Shown here: in pieces, positions 22,696-34,378 of the stretch | Numbering within the stretch: the first letter of the stretch is position 1 | Layout of the letters: every line of letters begins with the position of its first letter | NCBI GenBank assembly: GCA_032871835.1 | Contig: CM065297.1 | Location: 33,923,598-33,987,597 of the forward strand | Direction of reading: 5' to 3' | Origin: Dipteronia dyeriana | Lineage: Eukaryota; Streptophyta; Magnoliopsida; Sapindales; Sapindaceae | Length of the DNA: 64,000 nucleotides | Notes under the pieces: generated by a model | The model's database searches: none | Seen by the model: only the letters and a program-made list of their open reading frames with translations | Told to the model about the DNA's origin: nothing | Made by a program: the position numbers and the translations under genes

Positions 22696-23774
22696 TGTTA
22701 ATAGCCATTTTTTGTAAGGGGCCAAGAGTAAATTTTACACTTGGTTAGAGCTTGGTAGAGAACACCTCCAAGCACTAGGTAGGCCCCAGGCGCAGTGGTC
22801 TACCTTGCAGTACCAGATCCAACATGACCTAAGGATTTTGACATCATTGTAAGAGCATGATGAAGTTCCTATACCCTTGCGGACCCCCAACTGGCACCTA
22901 GACACCACGACAAAGAACTGTACTCCTGTCAAGGTATGTATTCTATCTTTCTAACAAAAAGGAAGATGCCCGCAAAGCTCCTAAGAGATATTAAAGCTCT
23001 AGTAAGATCAACTAAGCACCTCACCAAACGAATGGAACCCCGAGGTACCTCTCTATCTCCATCGGTCAAGCGTCACCTCACCAGGATGATACCTCAGGGT
23101 ACCCCTTCAACAAACTGGAACCTCGAGGTATCTTGCCACGCCACCAGGTCAAGGCTTTGAGGTGATACACCACCAGCAGATGACATTGGATTATTCGCCA
23201 AACACTGTGGTTGAACTCCACGTGTACACCGTTATAATTGAAGAGTTTAAAAGGGAAACAAACACCCTTTTCCGGCCAAGGTATTCTCCAACTATTCTCC
23301 AAGATCAATCACATTAAACAGAAAATCTCGTTAGACGGGGAAAGAGGATCAATATGTTGACCTTCGACTTGTTTGCCAAGAGAAAACCCTAGACTTCATG
23401 TATAAACAAGAGGAGAATATCAACGGAAAAGGGGGGAAATGGAGGGGATTGAGACGAAAAGGCCTTAAGAGCCATCGCCATTATGAGTAGTATCCACTTA
23501 TCGACAGAAACAAGTTTGACATCTCCATTAGTTGAAGCAAAATACAATGAGAGTGATTGAGCGTCCTTTTTCGTTATACTAGAGATTGTATCTTGATTTA
23601 TTGATAAGAAAAAGAACATCGCTTAGTCCACCATCTCATTTGTTCTCATCTTCTTATTAAACTTACATGTGTAACTGGTATCGAAGGTACCTAACCCCGA
23701 CCGTGCGCCCCTAAGGAAGTGGTCCTGGGAGTATTAACTGGAATTCCTCACCCTGAGTGAATTTTTGACTAACA
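22696..23774 (+). repeat. 3' LTR of gypsy element
   Basis: It starts TGTTAATAGCCATTT and ends TTTTGACTAACA, about 1079 bp. Its last 577 bp match the two 5' LTR pieces in the window. The 5' flank is outside the window, so the target duplication cannot be tested. The right flank is CAAAA. Confidence 0.8.
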
Positions 23775-26299
23775 CAAAATTTAAAAACATGTCTAGTAAT
23801 ATTTATTAATAAATTAATAAATTGATTTTATATAATTTAAATTCAATTCATTATAGATGCAAAAAAAAAAATCTTATTATAAAATTACATCGTAATTTAT
23901 TCTTTTAATTTTTTTTCATTATTTATGTTGTTTTTCTTGTTATTATTTATTTTTGAATGTAAAATTATTTAATTTATCAAAGTATGTGTTCTATTTGTTT
24001 TATTTTATCTAAAAACACTCGTTTTACTATGATTTTAATTTTTCAGTATATATATATATATTCAAGTGCCTTATCTGGTTAAAATTCTTGGGTCCGTCTT
24101 TGGCTGTGATGGAAGTAATGAGTATGATAACAACATCATGTGTCCCAACACCTGTGTCATGGGTGGAAATCTCGAGTATAAAATTGAAAGTCATCTATCT
24201 ACAATCAGTTATTTGGACTCTATTGATGCAAAAGAAACCAAAAATCGTGTCAATTTGGAGGACTTTATTGACAAGCTTAAATGTATTGATTTGTTTATGC
24301 CAATTCTAATTCAGTTCAACAGTTTATGTGACTAAGTTTCAGTTCAATGCTTCCAAGGTTGAAGAGGCTATTAATTCTACAAGTGATTTTCATTAGTTTT
24401 GTTGTGATTAATCATATAAATCTTAATTTACATAATAATTAGAGATGAACATAGAGGAATCCAAACATAATTTCAGTTTTTTTAAATAAAAAAACCTTTG
24501 TACTGATTTTCTGGAGGCATAAAAAAGCTTACTTTTCAATAATAATAAAAAAAAGAACAAAACCAGTAACTTTTGAATCCATAATGCATTGTTCCTTGCA
24601 TCTAGATCCCCAAAACAAGGATGATTTTACTTTTATGATAAAGATATTATGAATATGAACAATAAATCAATAATTCAATCTTTTTCCTGCATTGTTTTAA
24701 CACAAATCAAGCATTTGTATGAATCTAAACTACCTCAAGTAATCATGATCATAATCTGATAATCACCGAGAGAAATCATAATTTTATAATCACCAACATT
24801 AATTGATATCACAAAGAAAAGCTAAAACTGGCAACAACCCTAGCAAAGAAAAAACACAGACTGCGCAACAACTCAAGGCAAAAATAATATGAAAATCACC
24901 AAGAAAAGTCATAATCATATAATCACCAATATTAATTGATATCACCAAGAAAAAACAAACAGTCTCTAAACAAACTAGATAAGAAACAAAGAAAAAAAAA
25001 CATAGCAAGAAATAACCAACTGAAGAAACACCAGAAATAGTGCAAGCACAAACACAACAACCTACACCCCAAACAAGCACCAAACTAGATCAACACAAAA
25101 ACAAAGCAGACACGAAATCACAAAAGAAACAGATGGCTCCCCAAAATATGACATTTGTTTGTTGTATATAAATATACATATAAACATAGATTGATGTAGT
25201 TTTAGTCTTATATATAAACTTTGTTTTTTCATTCAAGACTTTTATCAAGCATTTAGTAGTCTCTATCAACCACTTCACTCAAGCTTTTAAATTTAACCTA
25301 TCAAACCAAAGAAAATTTTCAAAGGTAATTGGCTTTCATTAAAATTTCATCAATCAACAAAAAAATTGAACAAAAAATGTACCTTGAGTAATTACAGTCG
25401 AACTCAAGTTAAAGTGGGTTGAAAAAGGGTCGAAATTGGGTCACAAACGGGTTGTGTCACAAACGGTCAAGGTCAACCTAGGTCTTTGGAATGTTTGGCT
25501 ATCAAATCATCACCGAAAAACACCTACTTCTTCTTCGCCGGTGTCGCATGATTCATTCATTTCCTTTCTTCCTTTCTTCCTTTCTTTTTCTTCTTCTTCT
25601 TCGTCGGCGTTTGGTTAGTTTAGCCAGCCAATTTTTCTTCACCGGAGTTTGGTCGGCGTCACTCTTATCCCATCGACGTCACGCGTTGCCCACCTCTTCT
25701 CCGATCACCTCTTCCTCTCTCACTATAGTTGAAAACGATGGTTCTTTTTTTTTTCTATTGATAGTGACATTAAAAGAATTTAGGTTTATGTTTGTAAAAA
25801 AAAAAATGGTTTATACTTAAAAACAAATTTGGTTTTTTTTTAAAAAAAAATGGGCATTTTAGGCTTTACAATTTATACCTGGTTAAAAACAATAACTTAA
25901 ATTTTTTGATTAAAAACAATAGTCCATTTTTTAATTTGACTACATTTACAAATGTCCTAAATCTTTTTTTTTCTTATGAAACAAATTTAATTATTATATT
26001 ATTATGTTTTAAAACATTTTCATATATGTTTATATGCAGATAAACTCATTTTTCTACTTGTATATTTACTTACATGTTATTTATCCAATTCTTTAAATGA
26101 CTTTTGCCTTTACTTGATCTTTTTGTTTAAAAACTTAAATGTTTTGTTCTTTTGTGATTTAGTAATGCAAATGTATTATTATATACATATTTTGAAAGTA
26201 TTTTTTTAGTTCAATGTCAGTAGTAAATGAAATATAAAATGAAATGCAATGAAATTGTGATCACTAGTGAAAATGTAAATTCAGCTCGCGCGACAAATG
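23775..26299. other. AT-rich intergenic DNA, no gene recognised
   Basis: The stretch has no convincing gene. A 90-codon frame at 24066-24335 (start MPYLVKILGSVFGCDG) has no recognised motif. It shares a CVxGGNLEY-like phrase with 31905-32090 and may be a relic of the same repeat. A sequence of about 27 bp, ATAATCACCAACATTAATTG and onward, is repeated at about 24795 and 24920. Around 25540-25620 lies TTC/CTT-rich DNA. Around 25850-25960 the poly-A and AAAACAATAACTTAA phrases look like a worn transposon end. Confidence 0.4.
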
Positions 26300-26892
26300 A
26301 AATGTTACGATTTTGGTCTAATACCAATTTTTGAAATGTAACAGCAGGGTCACCGGGAGTACTAGTGACACTACTTGACTTGAGATTATTTTTATGAAAT
26401 ATTATTAATCGTCATCGTAATGAAAATGTTACTTTTACAAGTTTACTTGTATATGGATATTTGATTTTCGCTTTTATGTACTCTTTAAAAGCTTTTGGTA
26501 TTTGTTATAAATGTTTTTGGTTGTGTATTATGCAATGCTTACTGAGTTGATAGCTCATCCCTTGTCATTTAACATTTTGCATACAAAGATTTTTAAGAGC
26601 TTACCGCTAGGGCGATAGACTTGGAGTTGGAATTGATTGAGATATTATGTAACGACTCCCTTTGTTTTGTTACTTAGAATTTGAAATTTTGAGCCTTTGA
26701 ATTTTTTTAATTTCCTTTAGGTCGATTTGGTTCTTATTGTTGGATTTATTTGGAGATGTATTCTCGTTGGATAATGATTTATTTAGAGGTAGTAGAAAAT
26801 TATTTATTTTCTTTGGTGAATTAATTTATGGTTTATGATAGAATATTTCATCTCAAAGTGTTTAACTACTCTTTGAGTTTTGGGGTGTTTCA
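26300..26892 (+). repeat. Chromovirus-like gypsy LTR, 3' part
   Basis: The phrase TGCTTACTGAGTTGATAGCTCATCCC is typical of LTRs of Tekay/Del-like chromoviruses, recalled and not checked by search. The LTR ends GGGGTGTTTCA at 26892, three bases before a tRNA-iMet primer site. The true start is uncertain and may lie further left. No gag or pol is recognisable downstream, so it is a remnant. Confidence 0.65.
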
Positions 26893-26895
26893 ACT

Positions 26896-26907
26896 TGGTA
26901 TCAGAGC
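26896..26907 (+). other. Primer binding site (tRNA-iMet) of chromovirus-like element
   Basis: TGGTATCAGAGC is a perfect 12-base match three bases after the LTR end. Confidence 0.85.
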
Positions 26908-27814
26908 ATTCGGTTTGGGATTCAATGGACTTTTGGGTGTTAGTTATAGATAATTGATAGGTTTTAATATTCTTGTAATCAATACTTTATGGTCATGAAT
27001 ACTCTTAGTTGAAGTTAATTAGTGGAACTAAGTGAAATGATAAATCGTGAGGACTATTTGTTTATGATATGTGTCCATTAGTGTTTCATATACATGGATA
27101 ATTCAATATCTAGGAGAGTTGTATGGAGTTGATTTTCTGATAGGCATTTTTTTTTTCAAGTGTTAAGGTAGTTAGTATGGTTTTATAGCACATCGCTATT
27201 ATACTACAAGTGTTAGTCATGTTTTGTAAGAAATGATTCGGTAAGTTGGATTGAAGTGATAATCATGAATTTTGGGTATAGTTGAGGAATTATTATTCGA
27301 TATGTAATTATTTCTAAGTAATATTGATTTCTTTTCACATAAAAAGTTTATGATTTAAGATGTGTTGATTTATTGATGTTCTGTGATTGAATTGATAGAC
27401 TTAGTTTCGTCTTATAAGGTTATAATTTTGTAATTTTGGCAACGAGTCCGTTGCCTACCCGTGAGAGGATTTGTAGTACACTAAAAAGAATTGGTGAGAT
27501 GTATATAATGTTTAAAGTCGATTTATTTAATGTGAATTCACGTGATTTTATAATATTTATACGAGTCACAAAATTAGGTAAAAATCAGATTGTTAATAGT
27601 ATATTTCTGGGCGACCATAATTAACCATAGTGTGAGACACGTACATGTGTTGGCATGTACATTTTCTTGATCTTTGGTGATTCGTCGGTAGTTTAATTTG
27701 CAGTGTTATTAATTTACAGCCTTGAACACTATTCATTGATTGGTTTTTAGTTCCCTATTGGAGAGTGAGAAAATTATGATTTTTGGTATAATATACATTC
27801 ATTGATATTTTAAC
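26908..27814. other. Degraded interior next to chromovirus-like LTR
   Basis: AT-rich DNA in which no Gag, protease or other domain can be read. The short frame at 27436-27624 has no recognised motif. It ends at the 8-bp target copy of the hAT-like element. Confidence 0.4.
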
Positions 27815-28088
27815 TAGTGGTGAACACGGTTTCGATTCGGTTCGGTTCTGGTTTCGAACAGTTGATTCCGATTCTAGAGAGACCGGAACCTGAATTGGAA
27901 ACACCTTCCAGACGGTTCCGGTTCCGATTCCATCAGTTCGGACGGTTCAATTTTTTTACCCAATTTCAGATCATCAATTAACACAAATCTCCCAATTTGA
28001 TTTTCCCATGTCTACCTAGAATCTAGATACATCATACATCAACCCCAAATCTCCCCAACCCAGATTTTTTCAAATCAACTTCAGATCA

Positions 28089-28155
28089 CTCTCTCTCTCT
28101 CTCTCCCTCTCTCTCTCTCTCACACACACAATCAGACACACACGCACACACAAAT
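28089..28155 (+). repeat. CT then CA microsatellite
   Basis: A CTCTCT run with one CC interruption (28089-28120) passes into CACACACA. It lies inside the hAT-like element. Confidence 0.85.
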
Positions 28156-28207
28156 CAATCTCAAATCACAGATCATTCACAACAGGTCCACCATCACCGG
28201 CTTCTTC

Positions 28208-28283
28208 ATATGGCCATCTTCTTCTTCTTTTGTTTTTCTTCTTTCTTCTTCTTTCTTCTTTCTTCTTTCTTCTTTCTTCTTCG
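28208..28283 (+). repeat. TTC/TTTC low-complexity tract
   Basis: TTCTTC and TTTCTTC units alternate for about 75 bp inside the hAT-like element. Confidence 0.85.
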
Positions 28284-28874
28284 TCGGTGGATCTATCATC
28301 GATTGGATCTGTGAAAGAGAGAGATCGATGCAGATGAAGAAGAGATCACCGATTCACCGGTAACGGGATGACGAAGAGATCGCTAGCAAGAGATCGCCGT
28401 CACTCGTCACTCGTCTCTCGTCTGTTGTCACTTGACCTGAGATTCTAGGTGGAGAGAAACAGAGAAAAAGAAGAAAGAAGAAAGTGAGAAAGAGAGATGA
28501 GAGATAAAAGAAATCAAGAAAGGCGAAGGAGAGAGAGAGATGTGGATTGTGTGTCTGAAATGAGAATTGAAGAAAGAGGGAGAGAGAATGTGAGATAAAA
28601 ACCAAAGAAGTCAATGTACAAATGGAAAAACAGTGATTGGAATTGGAATTGGCGGTCCAGAACCGAACCGTCGGTTCCGGTCTAGTTTTTTTTTTAGGAA
28701 CCGGAACCGGAATCGGAACCGAACCTTAAGACTCACGGTTCCGGTTACGATTCTGAAACCGGATCTACGGTTACGGTTACGGTTATTTTATAGGTTTATT
28801 TCATACGGTTTATTTCATACGGTTATAGTTCAGTTCCACAGTTCGAACCAAACGTGGTCGTAACAAATTTTAAC

Positions 28875-29699
28875 CATTATAAAATATTGAGAATTTAAAA
28901 ATGTCTATAAGGATACTTAATTCATGGTGTGGTTCAATTGGTGACCTCCGAAATTCCTGTTGTGGCGGTATTGATTTTATTGTGATTATTGGCGTGTAAT
29001 AATTCGATAATATTAGATAAAATTCTAGAATTTGGAGAGATGTCAGTAGACTTGTTGATCGATGTATTGCTGTAATCTTCATAATTTTTGAAGGTATTTG
29101 AGGTAACCATCTAAAGTGATTTGCAAGTGTTGAAAGTATGATATTCTTGAGGTCTTCTTGCAAGTGCAATAGGAAGAGATATTCATAAAATTCTTCCATT
29201 GATGATTAAGTTTTTGATTATGTAATTCAATTTTGTCTTTTAGACCTCTCAATTCAAAGGATTTAAATGGCTTCATTGTTTTGTCAAGTTATTTTACATA
29301 TTTTTACTCAATATTGCATTGCCTTATTATTTGCAATTGTTTTTTAACAACGACCGAGATCATATTTAACTTAATTATGAGCATGCTTTCATAGATTTCA
29401 GCTATGTATTTGATTACTAATTATTTTAAATGTTATTCAATACTCCAAAGAGTTATAATGCATTTTTTTTATATACATTAATATTTACACAGTCTTTTTA
29501 TGCAATGAAATTCTTAAACGTTTTGGCTCATGGTCGGTAGTTAATGGAATGTGATACTTTAATTATTATAAATTATTACTCTTATTCTAATTTCCAATTA
29601 AGATTTTTCATAGTTATCATTTTGGCACAAGATTTTTCGTTGACTGTAGATAAAAAAAAAACTTTATTTTTGTTAACCGAAAATTCACTATAGGTGAGG
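28875..29699. other. AT-rich DNA, nothing recognised
   Basis: Minus-strand frames at 28870-29276 are short and carry no motif. It may be interior of the chromovirus-like remnant, continuing past the hAT insertion. I cannot support that with a domain. Confidence 0.35.
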
Positions 29700-30660
29700 A
29701 ATTTCAATTAACCCATCAACCCACTACCAGGTAGGCTGTGGGGGTAGGTACCTTGTACCTAAGTGAATAAAACAATGAGGTAAATATGAAAAAAGAAGAT
29801 GAGAGGAGTTATAATGGAGGAATGAATGTGGTACTGTTTTATTAAATATACAATGTGTAGGTATAACAATGGTGATTCTCTCCTTTCAATCTTTCTTATG
29901 CACAACTGGCGATGACAATCTCGTATATGTCGATAAGTGGCTATTTCCTCTATGGTAAAATCTATTTGCAATGGCGAACTCATCGTTCTGATTTCTGGCT
30001 ATCGGGACTCAAAAATTAGATAAGTGCTGTTCAATTTCAAAATTCGAGATCCTCTCTTTGAATTCAAGCCTTCCCTTTTAACCCCTCATCCTCGTCAATC
30101 AAATCCACGTACTTTAGACCAGTTGATTGGCCGTGTTACCGAAATTGATTGGCATTGATGGAGGATGTCAATTTATACGGGAATTGCTCCCGTTGATTAC
30201 ATCATGTACGTTTCCATTTGAGTTTAAATACGAATCACTTGACCTGTTTGGTCTCATTATAACGCTTTAATGGTGAAGGGGTCAACCTTTTTTTTCATCG
30301 TTGCTTGGAGAACTCTGGCTCTGTACCCTGGTGGAGTGGTACCCTGATGTACCGGTCTGCTTTTATTGGCATGGCGCTTGTTCTAACGTGTTGGTATCTT
30401 CTTGGTGACATCTTTTTTGCTAGGCAAGTAGGATGCATACCTCAGCTGAATCCTAGACTGATATCGCAGTGCTTAGGTGCCGGGTAAATGTCGTGGTATC
30501 TCAGTACCAGGCAGGAGGTATCGTTGTATCAGCTCCGCTTGATATCTGGTAATAGGTGCGATGTGGTACTGACCTCTTCCCAGATAATGATATCGAGTAT
30601 CCCTGGTATCTAGGAAACGGTCTCGATCTAGGTCTTATGAGGTATTAGGCAAATTGAAAA
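29700..30660. repeat. GC-richer LTR-like block, unassigned
   Basis: The composition changes sharply to mixed GC with many GGTACC/GGTATC phrases (GGTAGGTACCTTGTACC, GGAGTGGTACC, AGTACCAGGCAGG). This style resembles the gypsy LTR and 3' region at 18900-23200, although no long match was seen. A small hairpin ACGGGAATTGCTCCCGT lies near 30177. Nothing coding is supported. Confidence 0.35.
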
Positions 30661-31385
30661 TTCTTTCTTAGTCCTTCGTCAAGAAAGGTTGTTAACAATT
30701 GTCTTCAAACAATTATTTCTTACTTTATGTTCACTATTCAAGTTATTTATAAGTTTGACGGACTTTCAAGATATATTATTATTTTTTATGATGCAAATGT
30801 ATTTGTCACTACATTTAAAATTTTAATATTTATGAAAGTGAATATGGTTTAATTAATGATGTATTCATCTTTCCCACATGATTTGTTTTCTTTAGTTATA
30901 TGGTATTAGAAAATTTGGATTTAAAGTGATGTATGATCTTTATATTCCATTTATACTAACGATTATTTTTTTTCGATTTTTATTGACATCTATAAATTAT
31001 AGATTTTTTTAAAAAAATTTAGTACTATTGATCTGAAACGAGTGAATCGAATATATATCATAAATTATATTTTTGTTCAACTTATTCTGATTTGATCTTT
31101 CAAAGTTTTGTAATATGTTTTTTTTTTGTTACTATAAGTTTAATTCTCAAATTATTTAACTCCAATATATATGACTATTAAACTATTTTTACATGAATTT
31201 GTTTCATTTAAAAAATTTCATGAATTGTTTTATTTAATGTTCACTCATTCATATTAAATCTTGATTTTATAGTGTTTGATCTAATTATTTCACTTGTATA
31301 GTATTTTGAATGTAATAAACTAATATTTTAGACGATAATTGTATCGAGTCATTTTAAGATAATGAATTCTTAACATTTTGTATAA

Positions 31386-31453
<68 letters not shown>

Positions 31454-32167
31454 TATTTCAATATCTTAAATATATTGATTATTTTCTCAATAATTTATTT
31501 ATCAAAAACTGAAATTGAGTTGTGTTCAAAAATTGTAGTGCCTTTTGATTTTATATATATATTGAGGTTACATGAAATTCTTAAGGTTTTATAACTAGTT
31601 TATAAAGGATTGGATATCTTTAATATGCTACTGTTTTTGTTTTGACGTTGGAATCTACTTTTGCTCAAACATTATGAATTGTAATTGTTAATTATGATTG
31701 ACTGAGTTAAACTCATAAGACTATTGTTTCTCAAATCTTTTTCAAGATTCACTATATGATTTTTACTTTACGCAAATGTTCATGTTTTAGCCCCACCAAT
31801 TAAATTTTTGATTTGATTATGTTATGTTCATTTTATTTTGTCATGTTCTCATATATGATTCAAATACTAATTGGTAATTATGTACGGTCATTAGCTGCAT
31901 TGATTTGAGATTGTTGAAGCGTGTAATCTTTTGGATAGAAGAGTTCTTGATATACAGTTTGTCATTGGAAAATAATTATCATGATTTTGGTTTTGGAGAG
32001 GATCCTATTGTGTACTGTGTGGATGGAAACTTAGAGTATGAGGAGAATGATCAATATGATTATATAATTTTCGCAATATGTCATAAGTGAAAGGTGAATT
32101 CCCTAATATTTTGAAGTTTGAGAATCATACAAATTTAGAGGGCAGAATTTTTTTAGGAGGAAAGAGT
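30661..32167. other. AT-rich DNA with TA microsatellite
   Basis: Very AT-rich, with a long (TA)n at 31389-31451. The 62-codon frame at 31905-32090 is unrecognised. A purine run AGGAGGAAAGAG just before 32168 could be a polypurine tract. Confidence 0.4.
31389..31451. repeat. (TA)n microsatellite, about 31 units
   Basis: Uninterrupted TA dinucleotides. Confidence 0.95.
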
Positions 32168-32256
32168 TGTAAGACTTTATTGGTATATTGTGGTATGGGT
32201 TGGAGACCTATTATACCTAAATGGGTCAAACCCAAGTCACCTAGCCCAACAAACAT

Positions 32257-32318
32257 ATAAAACTGCATAGGCAGTTTTATGAGTGGTAATATATATCAGT
32301 TGAAGAAACTGATATATA
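32257..32318. other. Two adjacent perfect hairpins
   Basis: The first is ATAAAACTGC / GCAGTTTTAT with loop ATAG (32257-32280). The second is TATATATCAGTT / AACTGATATATA with a 5-base loop (32290-32318). Stems are 10 and 12 bp with no mismatch. They lie just upstream of the TATA-like sequence of the possible LTR. Confidence 0.8.
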
Positions 32319-32360
32319 AATACACAAGACACACAAATATAAACATATATACGTGTATTG

Positions 32361-34378
32361 TGTTGGGGTTTATGTCCTAAAGATATAATTTTTAAATGGA
32401 TTTATGAAATAAATGAAATGAAAAATTCAATTCATTATTGTTGTGTTGTTTATTTTATAACTTGTGCATATATTTAACATCCAAGATTGTCGGATGTAAT
32501 CTCGAACTTTGTATATGAGTGTCATATACAGATGGATACAGTAAAAAACGTGTAATCTAAAGAGACCGTAGATAGCAAATAAAGCTGGGTACTTTATTTG
32601 TGGTTAATCTATAGCTGCAGTCCATTCCGTTATGTACGATGATTCTATCCAAAATCATTCATATAAGATATGGGAATAGAGGCACCTTGTATGATGTGAT
32701 CATATATGACTGAGCCATAATATATATGAATCTCTCATCAAGATCCGTTTATCGATGAGATTCATATATATCAACTAATGATTGCTATATGTGGGTAATC
32801 TTAATCCTGAGTGTCTTATCGACTCCTTCAAGTTAGATCGTGGTCTTTGACATACCATGGGTAAGGTCAGATGCAGTTCTTGATCAATATGCTCTGTATG
32901 TTGGGATTACAGTTTGGCTTGTGGCTGGGAAGATTTGTACACAATAGTGGAATCCACTCCTTCTTGTGAGAAGTAGATGGTAGTCCCCTTAAGGGTTGAT
33001 TCGGTGCTTGGACAATATGAGGGCTCTCATAATTCCGTGAGGAAATAGGATTTATCGTCCATTAGAGAATCAATGGTACTTAAAAGATATATGTAATTAG
33101 AGGGGTATAAAGAACATTATGACTCAGCTCTAATTATGAACTGTTGTGGAGGATCACACCATATGTAATAGTTATATCGATGGACACTGAGTTGTATCGG
33201 TCTGTGTAAAAGCGTCTGCAGTTAAGAGAGTGTAGCTTTGGGTTTTTAGTGGAATAACACCGGAGTTAACAATCAATGAATATTAATTAATGATTTCGAG
33301 GATTATTGGAGCTTAAAATATTGTGGGTCCATTAGGTCCCCTTACTAGCCCGAGCGATTTAGGTAACACGGGTCACGGTTAATTAATTGGATTGTCCAAT
33401 TAATTGTGTTACGAAAGTGACACGTATTTATTCGAAAATTAATTGAATAATGAGATTATTTAATTAAAAAATAATTGTGATTAAATAAATTAAATAATGA
33501 GATTATTTAATTATGTTATTAATCACTAAATAGAGGGTCTTAATTGATATTTATATTTGAAATATATGATAATATGATTATCTTATTTTTGATTAAATAA
33601 ATATTGATTTTTTAAATTTAAATAGCTTAAATTTAAATATGATGATATCATTTGATAAAATGAAATAAAGATTTTATTTTTTAAATAGATATCATCGGTT
33701 TCTTTTAAGTTTTATAAAATGGATATATGTGATATATATATGTTTTTCTAAAAAATAAAAAAGGGGGTTGTTAAACGCACAAAAGACAAAAGGTTTGTTT
33801 TTTGCTTTTGAAAAGTGTGCGTGAGCCGTGAGGTATAAAGTTTTATTTTTTTTTATCAACGCATGCATCAGGTCTACTGCATTTATAAAAAATAAAAAAT
33901 AAATAAATAAAAAAAGACAGATCAATTTTTGCTTTTGAAGCAATCAGTATGTGCATAAAACATATATCAATACATATATCAGAGTTTGCATCAGATGTAA
34001 ATAGTGCAAGTGTTGTATAGTGAAAATAAAGAAAGAGTTTCTTATTTTCCTTCATCTTCCATTCTAAGATCTTGAGCTCATGACGTGCTCACACATATTT
34101 ATCAGTCCCAGGATATAGTGAGAAAGATCAGTGGTACAGACCAGGAGCATATCGTAAAGTAAAGGAGTCTCCAAACGTTGGTAAGGTTCTATTTTCTTCT
34201 CTTTATATTGATTTCAATTTCCTGTATATACATATATTTTATTATTGTAATAATTTTATATATATTAGTTTTGAAAATAGTTACGATCCCAAATTCACTG
34301 GTTTTAGATCAATTATGATATGTATAAAAAATGTTAAAACCCATTTATGCTGTGTTACCGGTGAACGGGGTTCCAACA
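32361..34378 (+). repeat. Solo LTR of a second copia-like family
   Basis: It is a 2018-bp unit starting TGTTGGGGTTTATG and ending GGGGTTCCAACA, with a perfect 5-bp target duplication TATTG (32356-32360 and 34379-34383). Two more copies occur: 43065-45146 and the truncated 38436-40124. All share ACCGGTGAACGGGGTTCCAACA-type ends. There is no internal sequence, primer site or coding capacity. Confidence 0.92.

Larger units (their letters stand above)
1..23774 (+). mobile_element. Tat-like Ty3/gypsy element, nested and degenerate, 5' end outside window
   Basis: The 5' LTR (1-323 plus 3032-3287) matches the last part of the 3' LTR (22696-23774). After the 5' LTR comes a primer-site-like stretch GGTACCATCTGTGGGAAC. 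Gag, zinc-knuckle-like, protease and reverse transcriptase remnants follow in order, then an antisense coding region, a purine tract and the 3' LTR. Removing the nested copia A and solo LTRs leaves about 7 kb of internal sequence. The antisense region between integrase and 3' LTR is a known trait of Tat-lineage elements. It is older than everything inserted in it. Confidence 0.85.
27815..28866. mobile_element. hAT-like non-autonomous DNA transposon with 8-bp target duplication
   Basis: It is flanked by perfect ATTTTAAC copies (27807-27814 and 28867-28874), the 8-bp duplication length of hAT elements. The ends start TAGTGGTGAACACGGTTTCG and, inverted, TTGTTACGACCACGTTTGG, a weak terminal inverted repeat. 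Both sub-ends are packed with CGGTTC/GGAACCG motifs (27830-27960 and 28650-28840), as in many plant hAT elements. The middle holds a CT/CA microsatellite, TTC-rich DNA and GAGA-rich sequence that looks like a captured gene leader. No transposase frame is present. Confidence 0.8.

Noticed and set aside
23775..23779. Target duplication of the gypsy element
   Set aside because: The 5' flank is outside the window, so CAAAA on the right cannot be compared.
28354..28614. 86-codon minus-strand frame rich in F, L and S
   Set aside because: It is a shadow of GAGA- and TTC-rich low-complexity DNA inside the hAT-like element.
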